Positions 44,896 through 54,074 are shown, numbered from the stretch's first letter. The stretch is DNA of 64,000 nt from Sporomusaceae bacterium (GCA_029265905.1 JAJUGR010000005.1:66553-130552); one strand, 5' to 3'. Made by a program: numbers and translations. The notes: a model not told the origin generated them from the sequence alone.

Positions 44896-46471
44896 CGCGC
44901 TTGGTAATCTTTATTTCAAACAGCCGATTCCATGGGAAAACATAGTCGTAAGCAGCTTGGTCAAGACCAGGATTGTTGCGCTGGAAGTCCGCCATTTCAT
45001 CGGCTACGATCAGTTGCAGTTTTCTGGCCGGCATGCCCAGCCGGTACGGATTGAGCTTTTCGGGGACGATGTATTTTTGCATCAGCATTCTTCTAATATT
45101 GGCCTGATAAGCCCAGTCATCGAGCAGCCTTTTTTGCAGAAGGGCTGCTCGTTTTTCTGGCGGCATTTGCGCCGCCAGCAGCCCTTGCGCCAAGGCGTAG
45201 CCAATTTTGTTATCCGCCGTGTTCCAGCCGGAGTAGGCGGCCAATTTTGGCAATGTGCCATTCGCGCTCAACACGGACAAGAAGCCGTTGTCCGCGCCAT
45301 TGGCATAAGCAATGTCGGCAATGGCAACGGGCGGCGTGCTCCTGTTCGCCCAATCGGCGATTGCCTCCGCTAGTTTTTGAGCGGCGAAAGACGGCGTCGA
45401 CAGATTTAACGGGTGGCTTGCTTCTAGCGTTATGCCGTCGCTTGGCGTGTTGACAGCCAAGAGCAGTTGCGCATCTTGCGGCGTCGAGACGGGAGTGCAG
45501 CCAAGGGCGAATATTTGCGCTTCCACCGACTCGCTAACTTTTTGGTCAGAATAAAGCGGGGTGGTTGCAGCCCCAGGGCCATCGGCGTATTGGACGGCTA
45601 TGCAGGGGCTTTTCCAAGCTTTTTCATGGATGGAGCGCACCAGCAAGACAAGGCCCAGCTGGTCCACTCCCGGCACTAACTGGAAACGGGACAGGGCGAT
45701 GTCGGCCGTCCGCTGCTTCATCTGTTGCGCTTCGCGATGGGTTTGGGAGAGCGGAGCGTTGTCGTCTTTGCCAATCACCAGGTAATGAAATACTTGCTCC
45801 TGGGCCAATTTAATGAGGGTGTAATTGACGGCCAGGTTTTTTTGCCGGCGCGCAAACCAATCCTGCAGAACCGCGGCGGGGATTGACTGTCGATGGTGGG
45901 CGACTTCAAGCTTTTCAGCCGGCGCTAGGCCTTCCGTCTCCTCTTTATCGAGCAGGGCGGTCAGGCGGAAGATTGCGGGGCCGTATGCTTCATAGTAATC
46001 TGGCTCCATGCCGCCAAAACTTTGTCTTGGGGTGCGCATGAGCGTGCTCAGCCCGTAGATGCGCAAGCGGGGAAAATCTTGCTTGAGTTTGCGAAATTGT
46101 TCCGCTCTTGCTAAAACCGTTCCCTGTGGCAGTTCATGCCGCCGCGAAGGGACCAATCCGCCGTAAATCAGGCTGTCGGTAGCCACGACAATTGCTTCGG
46201 CCTCAGCGGCCTGGCTGTATAGCCACTGCCAAAGCTTGGCCGGATCGCCATCCTGGCCGCGTGACGCGAGCAGTTGTTTGGGCGGGGTCAGGACGGTTAA
46301 GCCAGCGGCATCCATTGTTTCAACAACGTAGTCGAGACAGACCGGGCGGTCGTCTAAGGGTATATATAAGATCGGTTTTTTCGGAGGCGCAGCGGCCGCT
46401 GCGGCGGTTTGCGCGCCAGTTAACAAAAAAATGAAAAGCCAGGCAGCCAGAATCGATCGAAGCAAATGCAA
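44885..46471 (-). CDS. Secreted DUF4127 protein
   Basis: The 528-residue product starts at TTG after AAGGAGGGG, with a signal peptide (about 1-27, ending TAAAAAA). It has the DUF4127 signature ILYIPLDDRPVCLDYV near the start, TDSLIYGGLVPSRRHEL around residue 105, and ANGADNGFL later. The family is found in Firmicutes and has no settled activity. The gene is transcribed divergently from thrS and convergent with the dehydrogenase gene, overlapping it by 11 bases. Confidence 0.88.
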   Translation of the reverse strand: MHLLRSILAAWLFIFLLTGAQTAAAAAAPPKKPILYIPLDDRPVCLDYVVETMDAAGLTVLTPPKQLLASRGQDGDPAKLWQWLYSQAAEAEAIVVATDSLIYGGLVPSRRHELPQGTVLARAEQFRKLKQDFPRLRIYGLSTLMRTPRQSFGGMEPDYYEAYGPAIFRLTALLDKEETEGLAPAEKLEVAHHRQSIPAAVLQDWFARRQKNLAVNYTLIKLAQEQVFHYLVIGKDDNAPLSQTHREAQQMKQRTADIALSRFQLVPGVDQLGLVLLVRSIHEKAWKSPCIAVQYADGPGAATTPLYSDQKVSESVEAQIFALGCTPVSTPQDAQLLLAVNTPSDGITLEASHPLNLSTPSFAAQKLAEAIADWANRSTPPVAIADIAYANGADNGFLSVLSANGTLPKLAAYSGWNTADNKIGYALAQGLLAAQMPPEKRAALLQKRLLDDWAYQANIRRMLMQKYIVPEKLNPYRLGMPARKLQLIVADEMADFQRNNPGLDQAAYDYVFPWNRLFEIKITKRATG

Positions 46472-46548
46472 TTAAACCCCTCCTTAGATGACTATGCTAT
46501 TACTTCGTCAACTGCCGGGTTTATCCTGCTGCCAGCGTTGCTGCGGTG

Positions 46549-46576
46549 TTGACAGAATGCAGGAGCATGCTATAAT
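46549..46576 (+). promoter_or_regulatory. Promoter for T-box thrS
   Basis: TTGACA (46549-46554), 16 bases and TATAAT (46571-46576), with a transcription start expected near 46583. Confidence 0.85.
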
Positions 46577-46582
46577 GAAGAA

Positions 46583-46827
46583 AATGTTATATTATAATGC
46601 ATTGAAGAGGATAGCGCCGGATTAACACCCTCTGCAAGAGAATCAGCGCCGTGGCTGTAAGCGCTGATAGAGAAGATACTCCGGAGACCGCCTTGGAGCT
46701 GACGGCTGAAATGACAGTAAGCTGATCCGGGTCCCGCCGTTATGGGGCAAGCGAGCAGTGAATACTGCTAAGTTGGGTGGCACCGCGGGCTTTGACTCGT
46801 CCCTTTCGTTTGGGATGAGTTTTTTTA
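46583..46827 (+). ncRNA. T-box leader of thrS
   Basis: The leader carries the T-box core GGGTGGCACCGCG (46776-46788) ahead of a terminator hairpin (GACTCGTCCC 46794-46803; GGGATGAGT 46812-46820; T run to 46827). The AGAGAAGA and GAGACC segments lie in the specifier region. Thr codons ACT (46678-46680) and ACC (46687-46689) are both possible specifiers; I cannot decide without folding. Uncharged tRNA-Thr would stabilise the antiterminator and switch thrS on. Confidence 0.92.
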
Positions 46828-46852
46828 TTGTACTTGAAAGGGGAGGAAATTT

Positions 46853-48766
46853 ATGGGCAAAGTAATAGTTACGTTGAAAGATGGGGCGACGAGAGAATAT
46901 GAGGCGGGTACAACATTAATGTCAGTCGCTTCTGATATCAGCCGCGGATTGGCAAAAAAAGCGCTGGCGGCGAAAGTGAATGGGCAGGTCGTTGATCTGA
47001 TGCTGCCGCTGCACGACGACGCAAACATTGAGTTTTTGACCGGAGAAGACGAGGGCGGCCTCGAGGCGCTACGCCATACCGCCTCGCACATGCTGGCGCA
47101 GGCTGTGCAGCGCCTGTACGGACCGGCAAAACTGGCGATTGGTCCGGCGATTGCCAATGGGTTTTACTATGACATAGACGCGGAAAAAACCTTTGCGCCG
47201 GCTGATTTGGAGGCGATTCAAGCAGAAATGGAGAAAATCGCCAAGGAAGATCTCCCGCTTATCCGGCAGGAGTGGCCGCGCGAACAAGCGTTGGACTTTT
47301 TCCGCAAAGCCGGAGAAATTTACAAGGTCGAACTGATTGAGAACCTGCCGGCGGACGCAAAGATCAGCGTGTATACGCAGGGCGAGTTCACCGATTTGTG
47401 CGCCGGCCCTCACGTGCCGTCAACCGGCCGCGTCAAGGCGTTCAAGCTGCAAAGCCTGGCGGGCGCATACTGGCGGGGCGATGTGAAAAACAAGATGTTG
47501 CAGCGCATTTATGGCACAGCCTTTGAGAAAAAGGAACAGCTTACCGCCTATCTGACGATGCTGGAGGAAGCGGCGCGGCGTGACCACCGCAAGCTCGGCA
47601 AGGAGCTCGATTTGTTCAGCATGCAGGATGAGGGGCCGGGATTCCCGTTCTTCCACCCCAACGGCATGGTGTTGCGCAATGAATTGGAGAATTATTGGCG
47701 CGCGATCCATCGGGAGTTCGGCTATCAGGAAATCAAGACTCCGGTTATTCTTTCCAGGGCGCTATGGGAGCAGTCCGGCCACTGGGATCATTACCGGGAG
47801 AACATGTATTTCACCAAGATAGACGAAGGCGACTATGCCGTCAAGCCGATGAACTGCCCGGGCGCGATCCTTGTTTATCGCGCCAAGCTGCACAGCTACA
47901 AGGAGTTTCCGCTAAGACAGTGTGAGCTGGGGCTTGTCCATCGCCATGAATTGTCCGGGGCCCTGCATGGGTTGATGCGGGTTCGCTCCTTTACGCAGGA
48001 TGATGCGCATATTTTCATGCTGCCGAGCCAAATAAAAGCTGAAATCCAGGAAGTAATCCGCTTGTTCGACACGGTCTACAGCGTGTTCGGCCTGTCGTAC
48101 CACGCGGAGCTGAGTACGCGTCCGGAAAACTCCATGGGCGACGACGCAACCTGGGAAATGACGACGCAGGCCTTGCGTGATGCGCTGGACGCCTACGGGC
48201 TGCCGTTCAAAGTCAACGAGGGCGACGGCGCCTTCTACGGCCCCAAAATCGACTTCCATTTGACTGATTCGATCGGCCGGACCTGGCAGTGCGGCACGAT
48301 CCAGCTTGACATGCAGCTGCCGGAGAAGTTCGACCTCACCTATATCGGCGAAGACGGGCAAAAGGCGCGGCCGGTCATGATTCACCGGGTCGCGTACGGC
48401 AGCATGGAACGTTTCATCGGCATCTTGATCGAACACTTCGCCGGCGCGTTTCCGGTCTGGATGGCGCCCGTGCAGGTGCGCATTCTGCCAATCACCGATC
48501 GACAGGCCGAGTATGCGGAACAGCTCCGCCAGCGCTTTTTTGCGGCCGGCATCCGCGTGCAGGTCGACGACCGCAGTGAAAAGGTCGGCTACAAAATCAG
48601 AGAGGGACAAATGCAGAAGATCCCATACTTGCTCGTCGTGGGCGACAAAGAGGCGCAGGAGGGGCTGGTCGCCGTGAGAAAGCGCGGCGCAGGCGATCTG
48701 GGCGCGCTTTCTGTCGAGGCCTTCCTCGACAATTTGCAAAAAGAAATCGACGAAAAAACGATTTAA
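46853..48766 (+). CDS. thrS: Threonyl-tRNA synthetase
   Basis: The 637-residue class II synthetase has an N-terminal TGS domain (1-62), an editing domain with HTASHMLAQ, the catalytic core with motif 1, the zinc cysteine in MNCPGAI, motif 2 (RHELSGALHG) and the C-terminal anticodon-binding domain (PVQVRILPIT). A GGGGAGG site precedes the ATG. It is controlled by the T-box leader just upstream. No domain is missing. Confidence 0.98.
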   Translation: MGKVIVTLKDGATREYEAGTTLMSVASDISRGLAKKALAAKVNGQVVDLMLPLHDDANIEFLTGEDEGGLEALRHTASHMLAQAVQRLYGPAKLAIGPAIANGFYYDIDAEKTFAPADLEAIQAEMEKIAKEDLPLIRQEWPREQALDFFRKAGEIYKVELIENLPADAKISVYTQGEFTDLCAGPHVPSTGRVKAFKLQSLAGAYWRGDVKNKMLQRIYGTAFEKKEQLTAYLTMLEEAARRDHRKLGKELDLFSMQDEGPGFPFFHPNGMVLRNELENYWRAIHREFGYQEIKTPVILSRALWEQSGHWDHYRENMYFTKIDEGDYAVKPMNCPGAILVYRAKLHSYKEFPLRQCELGLVHRHELSGALHGLMRVRSFTQDDAHIFMLPSQIKAEIQEVIRLFDTVYSVFGLSYHAELSTRPENSMGDDATWEMTTQALRDALDAYGLPFKVNEGDGAFYGPKIDFHLTDSIGRTWQCGTIQLDMQLPEKFDLTYIGEDGQKARPVMIHRVAYGSMERFIGILIEHFAGAFPVWMAPVQVRILPITDRQAEYAEQLRQRFFAAGIRVQVDDRSEKVGYKIREGQMQKIPYLLVVGDKEAQEGLVAVRKRGAGDLGALSVEAFLDNLQKEIDEKTI

Positions 48767-48771
48767 ATCCC

Positions 48772-48800
48772 TTGACGTGGGGAATGGCCCGTGTTATCAT
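48772..48800 (+). promoter_or_regulatory. Promoter for infC-rpmI-rplT
   Basis: TTGACG (48772-48777), 17 bases and TATCAT (48795-48800), beginning 6 bases after the thrS stop. Confidence 0.8.
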
Positions 48801-48806
48801 ACTTGT

Positions 48807-48937
48807 GATGTGGTTAAGCAGAAGCCATCCGCTTCTCACCTTTCAGCGCTGTAGCAGCTAGTAAGGTTGTTCACGTTTTCTTGTGCGAACGAGCGAACTT
48901 GTGCGGGTGGATTATGTCCACCCGCTTGATTTTTTTT
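48807..48937 (+). ncRNA. L20-type leader with attenuator before infC
   Basis: The transcript leader ends in a hairpin GCGGGTGGA (48903-48911) / TCCACCCGC (48917-48925) and a run of T, just before the infC ribosome site. Firmicutes commonly control infC-rpmI-rplT by an L20-binding leader in this place. An upstream pairing partner (AGAAGCCATCCGCTTCT region, 48821-48837) could form an antiterminator; not proven. Confidence 0.7.
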
Positions 48938-48951
48938 GGAGGTGAAAAGCC

Positions 48952-49470
48952 ATTAGCAAAGATAATCTGCGCATTAACGAGGAGATCCGGGCTCGTGAAG
49001 TCAGGGTCGTATCAGACAGCGGAGAACAGTTGGGAATCATGGCACCGAGAGATGCTATGCGTTTGGCGGCTGAGCAGCATCTCGATCTGGTAGAGATTGC
49101 ACCGACAGCCAAACCGCCGGTTTGCCGGATCATGGATTTTGGCAAATACAAGTACGAGCAACAAAAACGGGAACGTGAAACCCGCAAAAAACAGCGGATT
49201 ATCAGCGTGAAAGAAGTTAAGTTGCGCCCGAATATTGAAGATCACGACTTTGATGTCAAACTGAAAAACGCGTTGCGCTTTTTGGAAGATGGCGACAAAG
49301 TAAAGATCACGATTATGTTCCGGGGCCGCGAATTGTCTCACCCTGAGCTGGGCCGGGTATTGCTCGACCGCATGGCGGAGTGCATCCGTGAACTGGCGAT
49401 TATCGAGCGGGAACCAAAGCTGGAAGGGAAAAACATGATCATGATTGCTTCGCCAAAGGCGAACAAATAA
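48952..49470 (+). CDS. infC: Translation initiation factor IF-3 (AUU start)
   Basis: IF-3 prevents premature subunit joining and checks start codons. Read from ATT 48952 the product has 172 residues beginning with the normal SKDNLRINEEIRAREVRV. There is no ATG, GTG or TTG near that point, while a strong GGAGGTG lies eight bases before ATT. AUU starts of infC are known from E. coli and B. subtilis and allow autoregulation, because IF-3 discriminates against this codon. Downstream signatures PVCRIMDFGKY and RGRELSHPE are intact. A TTG at 49030 would cut off half the N-terminal domain. Confidence 0.95.
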   Translation: MSKDNLRINEEIRAREVRVVSDSGEQLGIMAPRDAMRLAAEQHLDLVEIAPTAKPPVCRIMDFGKYKYEQQKRERETRKKQRIISVKEVKLRPNIEDHDFDVKLKNALRFLEDGDKVKITIMFRGRELSHPELGRVLLDRMAECIRELAIIEREPKLEGKNMIMIASPKANK

Positions 49471-49499
49471 AGCATGCTAGATGAGGAGGAAGACTTCTT

Positions 49500-49697
49500 A
49501 TGCCAAAGATGAAAACGCGCAGAAGTGCCGCGAAACGTTTCAAGGTGACTGGTACCGGTGAATTTAAACGTGCGCAGGCTTTCAAAAAACACATCCTGGA
49601 GAAAAAATCTCCAGCACGCAAACGCGCTTTGCGTAAAGCGGCATTGGTTAGCAAATCTGACCATGATCGCGTTGTTAAAATGTTGCCCTACGCTTAA
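49500..49697 (+). CDS. rpmI: 50S ribosomal protein L35
   Basis: The 65-residue basic protein begins [20 protein letters not shown], the L35 signature, and follows a GAGGAGG site. It lies between infC and rplT as in nearly all Firmicutes. It is under the infC leader control. Confidence 0.98.
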   Translation: MPKMKTRRSAAKRFKVTGTGEFKRAQAFKKHILEKKSPARKRALRKAALVSKSDHDRVVKMLPYA

Positions 49698-49735
49698 TGA
49701 GTGCAAAACAAGCATAACTGAAGGAGGTTTTCACC

Positions 49736-50092
49736 ATGCCACGTGTGAAAATTGGTGTAACTGCGCATAAAAGACATAAAAAGATCCTGAAGATGGCCAA
49801 AGGCTACAAAGGATCGAAGAGCAAGCAGTTCAAAAAAGCAAATGAAACCGTAATGAAAGCGTTGTATTACGCGCGCCGCGACCGTCGTGCGAAGAAAGGC
49901 GAATTCCGCCGTCTGTGGATCGCCCGTATCAATGCTGCAGCTAGACTGAACGGCATTTCCTACAGCCGTTTGATGAGCGGCTTGAAAAAAGCCGGCGTTG
50001 AAGTTAACCGCAAAATCCTTGCGGATTTGGCGATCGTTGACGCAGCTGCCTTTACGAAACTTGTTGAAGTTGCTAAAAACGCTCATAACTAA
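49736..50092 (+). CDS. rplT: 50S ribosomal protein L20
   Basis: The 118-residue protein begins with the canonical [19 protein letters not shown] and has the basic N-terminal arm and the globular domain ([19 protein letters not shown]). In B. subtilis and E. coli free L20 represses this operon, so it is the likely ligand of the leader before infC. An AAGGAGG site precedes the ATG. Confidence 0.98.
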   Translation: MPRVKIGVTAHKRHKKILKMAKGYKGSKSKQFKKANETVMKALYYARRDRRAKKGEFRRLWIARINAAARLNGISYSRLMSGLKKAGVEVNRKILADLAIVDAAAFTKLVEVAKNAHN

Positions 50093-50096
50093 CGAA

Positions 50097-50127
50097 TCGG
50101 CTCGCCTAGTGCGAGCCGGTTTTTTTT
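50097..50127 (+). terminator. Terminator after rplT
   Basis: CGGCTCGC / GCGAGCCG stem with a five-base loop and eight T residues. Confidence 0.92.
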
Positions 50128-50243
50128 GCGGCAAATTAACTGATTTTTCGATAAAAACAATATTGGCTGACAGGATTTCGCCGTTTGATCAAGAATAGTA
50201 ACAACAATGGAATGATCCACTAAAAAGCGAGGAGGGGATTCCA

Positions 50244-51059
50244 ATGGCTCTTGTTGCTATGAACCAGTTGTTGGAGAAGGCGCATGAACAGTCCTATGCG
50301 GTCGGCGGGTTTAATGTGTTTAACTTTGAAACGATGGGTGCTGTAATTGAAGTGGCCGAAGAATTGAAGGCCCCGGTGATTCTTGGTCTTCCAGAGCGGT
50401 TGTTTAAATTTGTCGACGTTGATCTGTTGGGGGTTGCTATGGTGCGGGCGGCCAATCGCTCGTCTGTGCCGATTGCCATCCACCTGGACCACAGCCATTC
50501 TTATGAAGGGGTTATGCGCGCCATCCGCTGGGGATTCACTTCAATCATGTTTGACGGATCTTCGCTCGAATATGACGAAAACTTGAAACGGACGAAGGAA
50601 ATCGCCAAGGTCGCCCATGCGTTGGGCATTTCCGTTGAGGGCGAATTGAGCGGGAAAAATGGTGCGGAGCTGACGAAAGAGCAGGTTGCAGATTTTGTGG
50701 AAAAGACGCGCGTTGATGCCATTGCGATCGGCGTCGGGGCCGATCATGGCGGTGACGGCGACGAACGCAGACTCCATAAAATGCGGGAGATAAAGGCCGT
50801 TGCCGGCGTGCCGTTTGTGTTGCACGGCTTTTCCAAAGTGGGGTTGCGCAGCCAATCCTACAAGCCCTACATTGAAGCGGGCGTGTCGAAGATCAATGTT
50901 GCGACGGATATGTCGGCGGCTGCGGCGGCGACACTGAAAGAGGAATTAAAAAAACACCCCGAATCAAATTATATTCATCTGATGACGGAAGTGAAAAAGG
51001 GCGTAAAAGAATCCGTCCGGCGCTATATGATTGGTTTCGGGAGTTTTGCCAAAATATGA
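50244..51059 (+). CDS. Class II aldolase-family protein, divergent
   Basis: The 271-residue TIM-barrel protein belongs to the fructose-bisphosphate/tagatose-bisphosphate aldolase class II family. It keeps IHLDHS, VEGELS and VLHG zinc-site blocks and the C-terminal VSKINVATD. The phosphate-binding loop normally reads HGGSG-x; here it is HGFSKVG, and the middle HG-x-Y block reads ADHGGDGDE. The substrate may thus differ from fructose 1,6-bisphosphate. It lies alone between two terminators, after a GAGGAGGGG site. Confidence 0.82.
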   Translation: MALVAMNQLLEKAHEQSYAVGGFNVFNFETMGAVIEVAEELKAPVILGLPERLFKFVDVDLLGVAMVRAANRSSVPIAIHLDHSHSYEGVMRAIRWGFTSIMFDGSSLEYDENLKRTKEIAKVAHALGISVEGELSGKNGAELTKEQVADFVEKTRVDAIAIGVGADHGGDGDERRLHKMREIKAVAGVPFVLHGFSKVGLRSQSYKPYIEAGVSKINVATDMSAAAAATLKEELKKHPESNYIHLMTEVKKGVKESVRRYMIGFGSFAKI

Positions 51060-51068
51060 ATGCTCGCG

Positions 51069-51096
51069 GCAAGGGGCCAACGTCCCTTGCTTTTTT
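51069..51096 (+). terminator. Terminator after the aldolase-family gene
   Basis: GCAAGGG / CCCTTGC with an eight-base loop and six T residues. Confidence 0.87.
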
Positions 51097-51162
51097 CTGC
51101 ACGCCGGACGGCAAACGAAGGCGTGCGCGTGTAAAGAATACATAAAAAATAGCCGGAGCCGC

Positions 51163-51191
51163 TTATCAACTGCGAACAAGTGTATTATAAT
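51163..51191 (+). promoter_or_regulatory. Promoter for trkH-trkA
   Basis: TTATCA (51163-51168), 17 bases and TATAAT (51186-51191), 56 bases before the gene. Confidence 0.7.
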
Positions 51192-51246
51192 GTTTGAAGA
51201 TTTTATTGTTCAGGACAACAAGAGCGGCTTGGGGTGAGTGGATATA

Positions 51247-52584
51247 ATGGGCAGTAGAGAAGGCTGGCGTCCCACGCCTTATCAGATTTTGGCGCTTGGG
51301 TTTGCCGGGGTTATCTTATTAGGGGCGTTGCTCTTGATGACGCCGTGGGTTGCGCAAGAGGGGAAGGGTTTGTCGTTTGTCGACGCCTTGTTTACGGCGA
51401 CCTCGGCTGTCTGCGTTACCGGGCTGGTTGTTGTGGACACGGGAACTTATTTCAACACGTTCGGCCAACTGGTCGTGATTTCGCTGATCCAAATTGGCGG
51501 CTTAGGCTTCATGACGATGGCCACGATGATGAGCATTGCTTTTGGCAAGCGGATTAATTTGCGTGAGCGCCTGATCATGCAAGAGGCGCTCAACCAGTTG
51601 AATTATTCCGGGGTCGTCCGCTTAACGCTGAATGTCTTAAAAATCACTCTGGCGATCGAATTTATCGGCGGAACGGTGCTGGCCTGGCGTTTTTTTCAGG
51701 ACTACGGCTGGTACGGTGTTTACCTCGGCTACTGGCACGCCGTTTCTTCCTTTTGCAATGCCGGGTTTGACCTGATTGGCGGCTTCCGCAGCATGACCCC
51801 TTATGTGGGCGATGTTACCATCAACCTGGCCATCACCGTCTTGATCATTTTCGGCGGCATCGGCTTTACGGTCATTTTGGAACTGCTGCAGCGGCGTGGC
51901 CGGCTTTGGCAGTGCAGCCTGCATACGCGGATTGTCGTGTTGACGACTGGCTTTTTGATCGCATTCGGCGCGGTGGGGATTTATGCGCTGGAAAGCCATA
52001 ACCCGGCGACGTTCGGTGCATTAACGACCGGCGAACGGGTCTTGGCCAGCTATTTTCACTCCGTTTCACCGCGAACGGCCGGGTTTAATACAATCGACAT
52101 CGGCGCGATGCGCGATGTCACGATTTTTTTTACAATCATCCTCATGTTCATCGGCGCTTCCCCCAGTTCCACCGGTGGCGGCATCAAGACGTCGACCTTT
52201 GCCATCCTGGTTCTTTCCGCCTGGGCGCTGATTCGCGGCAAAACGGAGGTCAATGTTTTTAACCGCAGCATCGACGAGCGGACGGTGCACCGCGCTTTTG
52301 TTATCATGTCGATCGCCGCAACTTTGGTCATGACAATAACGTTTATTTTGGCGGCGATTGAAGAAATGCCGTTTTTGCATCTGTTGTTCGAGGTGACATC
52401 AGCGTTTGGCACGGTCGGACTCTCGTGCGGCATCACGACGTCGCTCAGCGATGCAAGCAAATTGCTCGTTACGCTGACGATGTTCGCGGGCCGGGTCGGT
52501 CCGCTGACGCTGGCCCTGGCCTTGGCCCTCAAGGCGCGACATAGTTTAATTCGATATCCGGAAGGCCGGATAATCATTGGATAG
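51247..52584 (+). CDS. TrkH/KtrB-family potassium transporter membrane subunit
   Basis: The 445-residue protein takes up potassium across the cytoplasmic membrane. It has the four-fold M1-P-M2 layout with selectivity-loop segments TSAVCVTGL, SSFCNAGFDLIGGF, SPRTAGFNTIDIGA and FGTVGLSCG, each centred on a Gly, as in KtrB/TrkH. ATG 51247 follows GGGGTGAG; the in-frame GTG 51238 sits inside that site. It is followed 11 bases later by the TrkA-type regulator. KtrB is the closer match by size. Confidence 0.93.
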   Translation: MGSREGWRPTPYQILALGFAGVILLGALLLMTPWVAQEGKGLSFVDALFTATSAVCVTGLVVVDTGTYFNTFGQLVVISLIQIGGLGFMTMATMMSIAFGKRINLRERLIMQEALNQLNYSGVVRLTLNVLKITLAIEFIGGTVLAWRFFQDYGWYGVYLGYWHAVSSFCNAGFDLIGGFRSMTPYVGDVTINLAITVLIIFGGIGFTVILELLQRRGRLWQCSLHTRIVVLTTGFLIAFGAVGIYALESHNPATFGALTTGERVLASYFHSVSPRTAGFNTIDIGAMRDVTIFFTIILMFIGASPSSTGGGIKTSTFAILVLSAWALIRGKTEVNVFNRSIDERTVHRAFVIMSIAATLVMTITFILAAIEEMPFLHLLFEVTSAFGTVGLSCGITTSLSDASKLLVTLTMFAGRVGPLTLALALALKARHSLIRYPEGRIIIG

Positions 52585-52595
52585 AGGTGTTGAAA

Positions 52596-53261
52596 ATGGG
52601 AGGAAACAACAAGCAATTTGCCGTGATTGGCTTGGGGCGGTTTGGCACGACGGTGGCAAAGGCGCTTTATCGCTTGGGTTATGATGTGCTGGCGGTTGAC
52701 AGCGACGAGGAGCGCGTGCATGCCTTCAGCAATGAAGCGACGCATGTCGTTCAGGCAGACTCGACGGATGAGGAAACGCTCAAGGCGCTGGGCATCCGGA
52801 ATTTTGACGTGGTTGTTGTCGCGATCGGGCAGGACATTCAGGCGAATATGATGGCGACGCTGTTGCTGCGCGAGCTGGGCGTGCCGTATATCGTCGTAAA
52901 AGCGGCCAACGCGCTGCATGGAAAGATGCTGGAGAAAATCGGCGCCGACCGAGTTGTTTATCCGGAACGAGACATGGGGCTGCGGCTAGCGCACAATCTG
53001 GTGTCAAGCAATATTCTTGACTTCATTGAACTTTCGCCGAATCTAAGCATCGTTGAAATCAGCGCACCTGCCTTTGTGGTCGGTCAGACGCTTGTCCAAA
53101 GCAATCTGCGCGCCTTGTATGAAGTCAACGTCGTGGCCTTGAAGCGTGGCGACGATATTAAGGTGCCGCCGAAGCCGGAGGAAGTAATCATGGAGGGCGA
53201 CGTTCTCGTTCTCGTCGGCAATAACGAGGGGCTCAGGCGGTTGGAGGCAGAAGTCCAATGA
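52596..53261 (+). CDS. TrkA/KtrA-type potassium channel regulator
   Basis: The 221-residue cytosolic protein has an N-terminal RCK (TrkA-N) Rossmann domain with GLGRFGTTVAKAL and a C-terminal RCK_C (TrkA-C) domain (about 135-221). It gates the KtrB-type partner in response to nucleotides. I chose ATG 52596 after AGAGGTG. The stop overlaps the start of the methyltransferase gene (ATGATG at 53258). Confidence 0.95.
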   Translation: MGGNNKQFAVIGLGRFGTTVAKALYRLGYDVLAVDSDEERVHAFSNEATHVVQADSTDEETLKALGIRNFDVVVVAIGQDIQANMMATLLLRELGVPYIVVKAANALHGKMLEKIGADRVVYPERDMGLRLAHNLVSSNILDFIELSPNLSIVEISAPAFVVGQTLVQSNLRALYEVNVVALKRGDDIKVPPKPEEVIMEGDVLVLVGNNEGLRRLEAEVQ

Positions 53262-54061
53262 TGCTGATCAGCAGCAAGGAGCATGAGTTGGTAAAGTTGG
53301 CGGTCGCTCTGCAGCAGAAAAAAACGCGGGACGAAAAAAGACTATGCCTGTTAGAAGGCCTGCGCTTGGTGGAGGATGCCTTCTTGGCAGGGTGGTCGGT
53401 TCGCCAGTTGTTTGTGGGACAGGCGCTGGCGGCTGAAACGCGTGTGGCCGAATTGCTGGCGGCGGCGGAAAAACGGCGCATTCCGGCCTTTTTTGTGACT
53501 GAAGCGGTGTTGAAAAAAATGGCGACAACCAGTTCACCGCAGGGCGTGATGGCGGTTGTCGCCCAGCCGTCAACCGCTTTGCCGATTGAAGCGAAAGGCG
53601 AATTGTGGCTGCTGGCTGATGAACTTCAAGATCCAGGGAATTTCGGTGCGATTTTGCGCAGCGCCGATGCCGCCGGTTGCAGCGGGGTGATCATGGCCGG
53701 CTACGGGGTCGACCCGTTTGGGCCCAAAGCGGTGCGGGCGACCATGGGGTCCCTTTTTCACCTGCCGATCGCGGTTGCCCATGATCAGGCGCACGCGCTC
53801 GCGTGGATTCGCCGCCAAGGCCTGCGCGTTTTAGTCGCTGACGCAAGCGGCACGCTACCCTATGACAAGGCTGATTATACAGACGGCTGCGTGCTGGTCA
53901 TCGGCAATGAAGCGAGGGGCGTTTCACCTTTTTGGCTGGCTGCAGCGGACGCCGTGGTTGGAATTCCTATTTATGGGAAGGCGGAATCGCTTAACGCCGC
54001 CGTGGCCGCCTCCCTGCTTGTTTATGAGGCCGCCCGGCAACGGTTCGGCCACAAGGCATAG
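53258..54061 (+). CDS. SpoU/RlmB-like RNA 2'-O-methyltransferase
   Basis: The 267-residue protein is a SpoU-family (TrmH/RlmB) methyltransferase. It has an N-terminal substrate-binding domain and a trefoil-knot catalytic domain with the three motifs: ELQDPGNFGAILRSADA, VIGNEARGVS and IPIYGKAESLNAAVAASLL. Substrates of the family are 23S rRNA guanosine or tRNA; I cannot tell which here. It overlaps trkA and precedes the pheS T-box; a methyltransferase before pheST is common in Firmicutes. Confidence 0.92.
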   Translation: MMLISSKEHELVKLAVALQQKKTRDEKRLCLLEGLRLVEDAFLAGWSVRQLFVGQALAAETRVAELLAAAEKRRIPAFFVTEAVLKKMATTSSPQGVMAVVAQPSTALPIEAKGELWLLADELQDPGNFGAILRSADAAGCSGVIMAGYGVDPFGPKAVRATMGSLFHLPIAVAHDQAHALAWIRRQGLRVLVADASGTLPYDKADYTDGCVLVIGNEARGVSPFWLAAADAVVGIPIYGKAESLNAAVAASLLVYEAARQRFGHKA

Positions 54062-54074
54062 CATTTCCTTGTTT

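Noticed and set aside
46480-46511. Minus-strand promoter for the DUF4127 gene (TTGACG at 46511-46506)
   Set aside because: No acceptable -10 box at normal spacing; the candidate overlaps the ribosome site.
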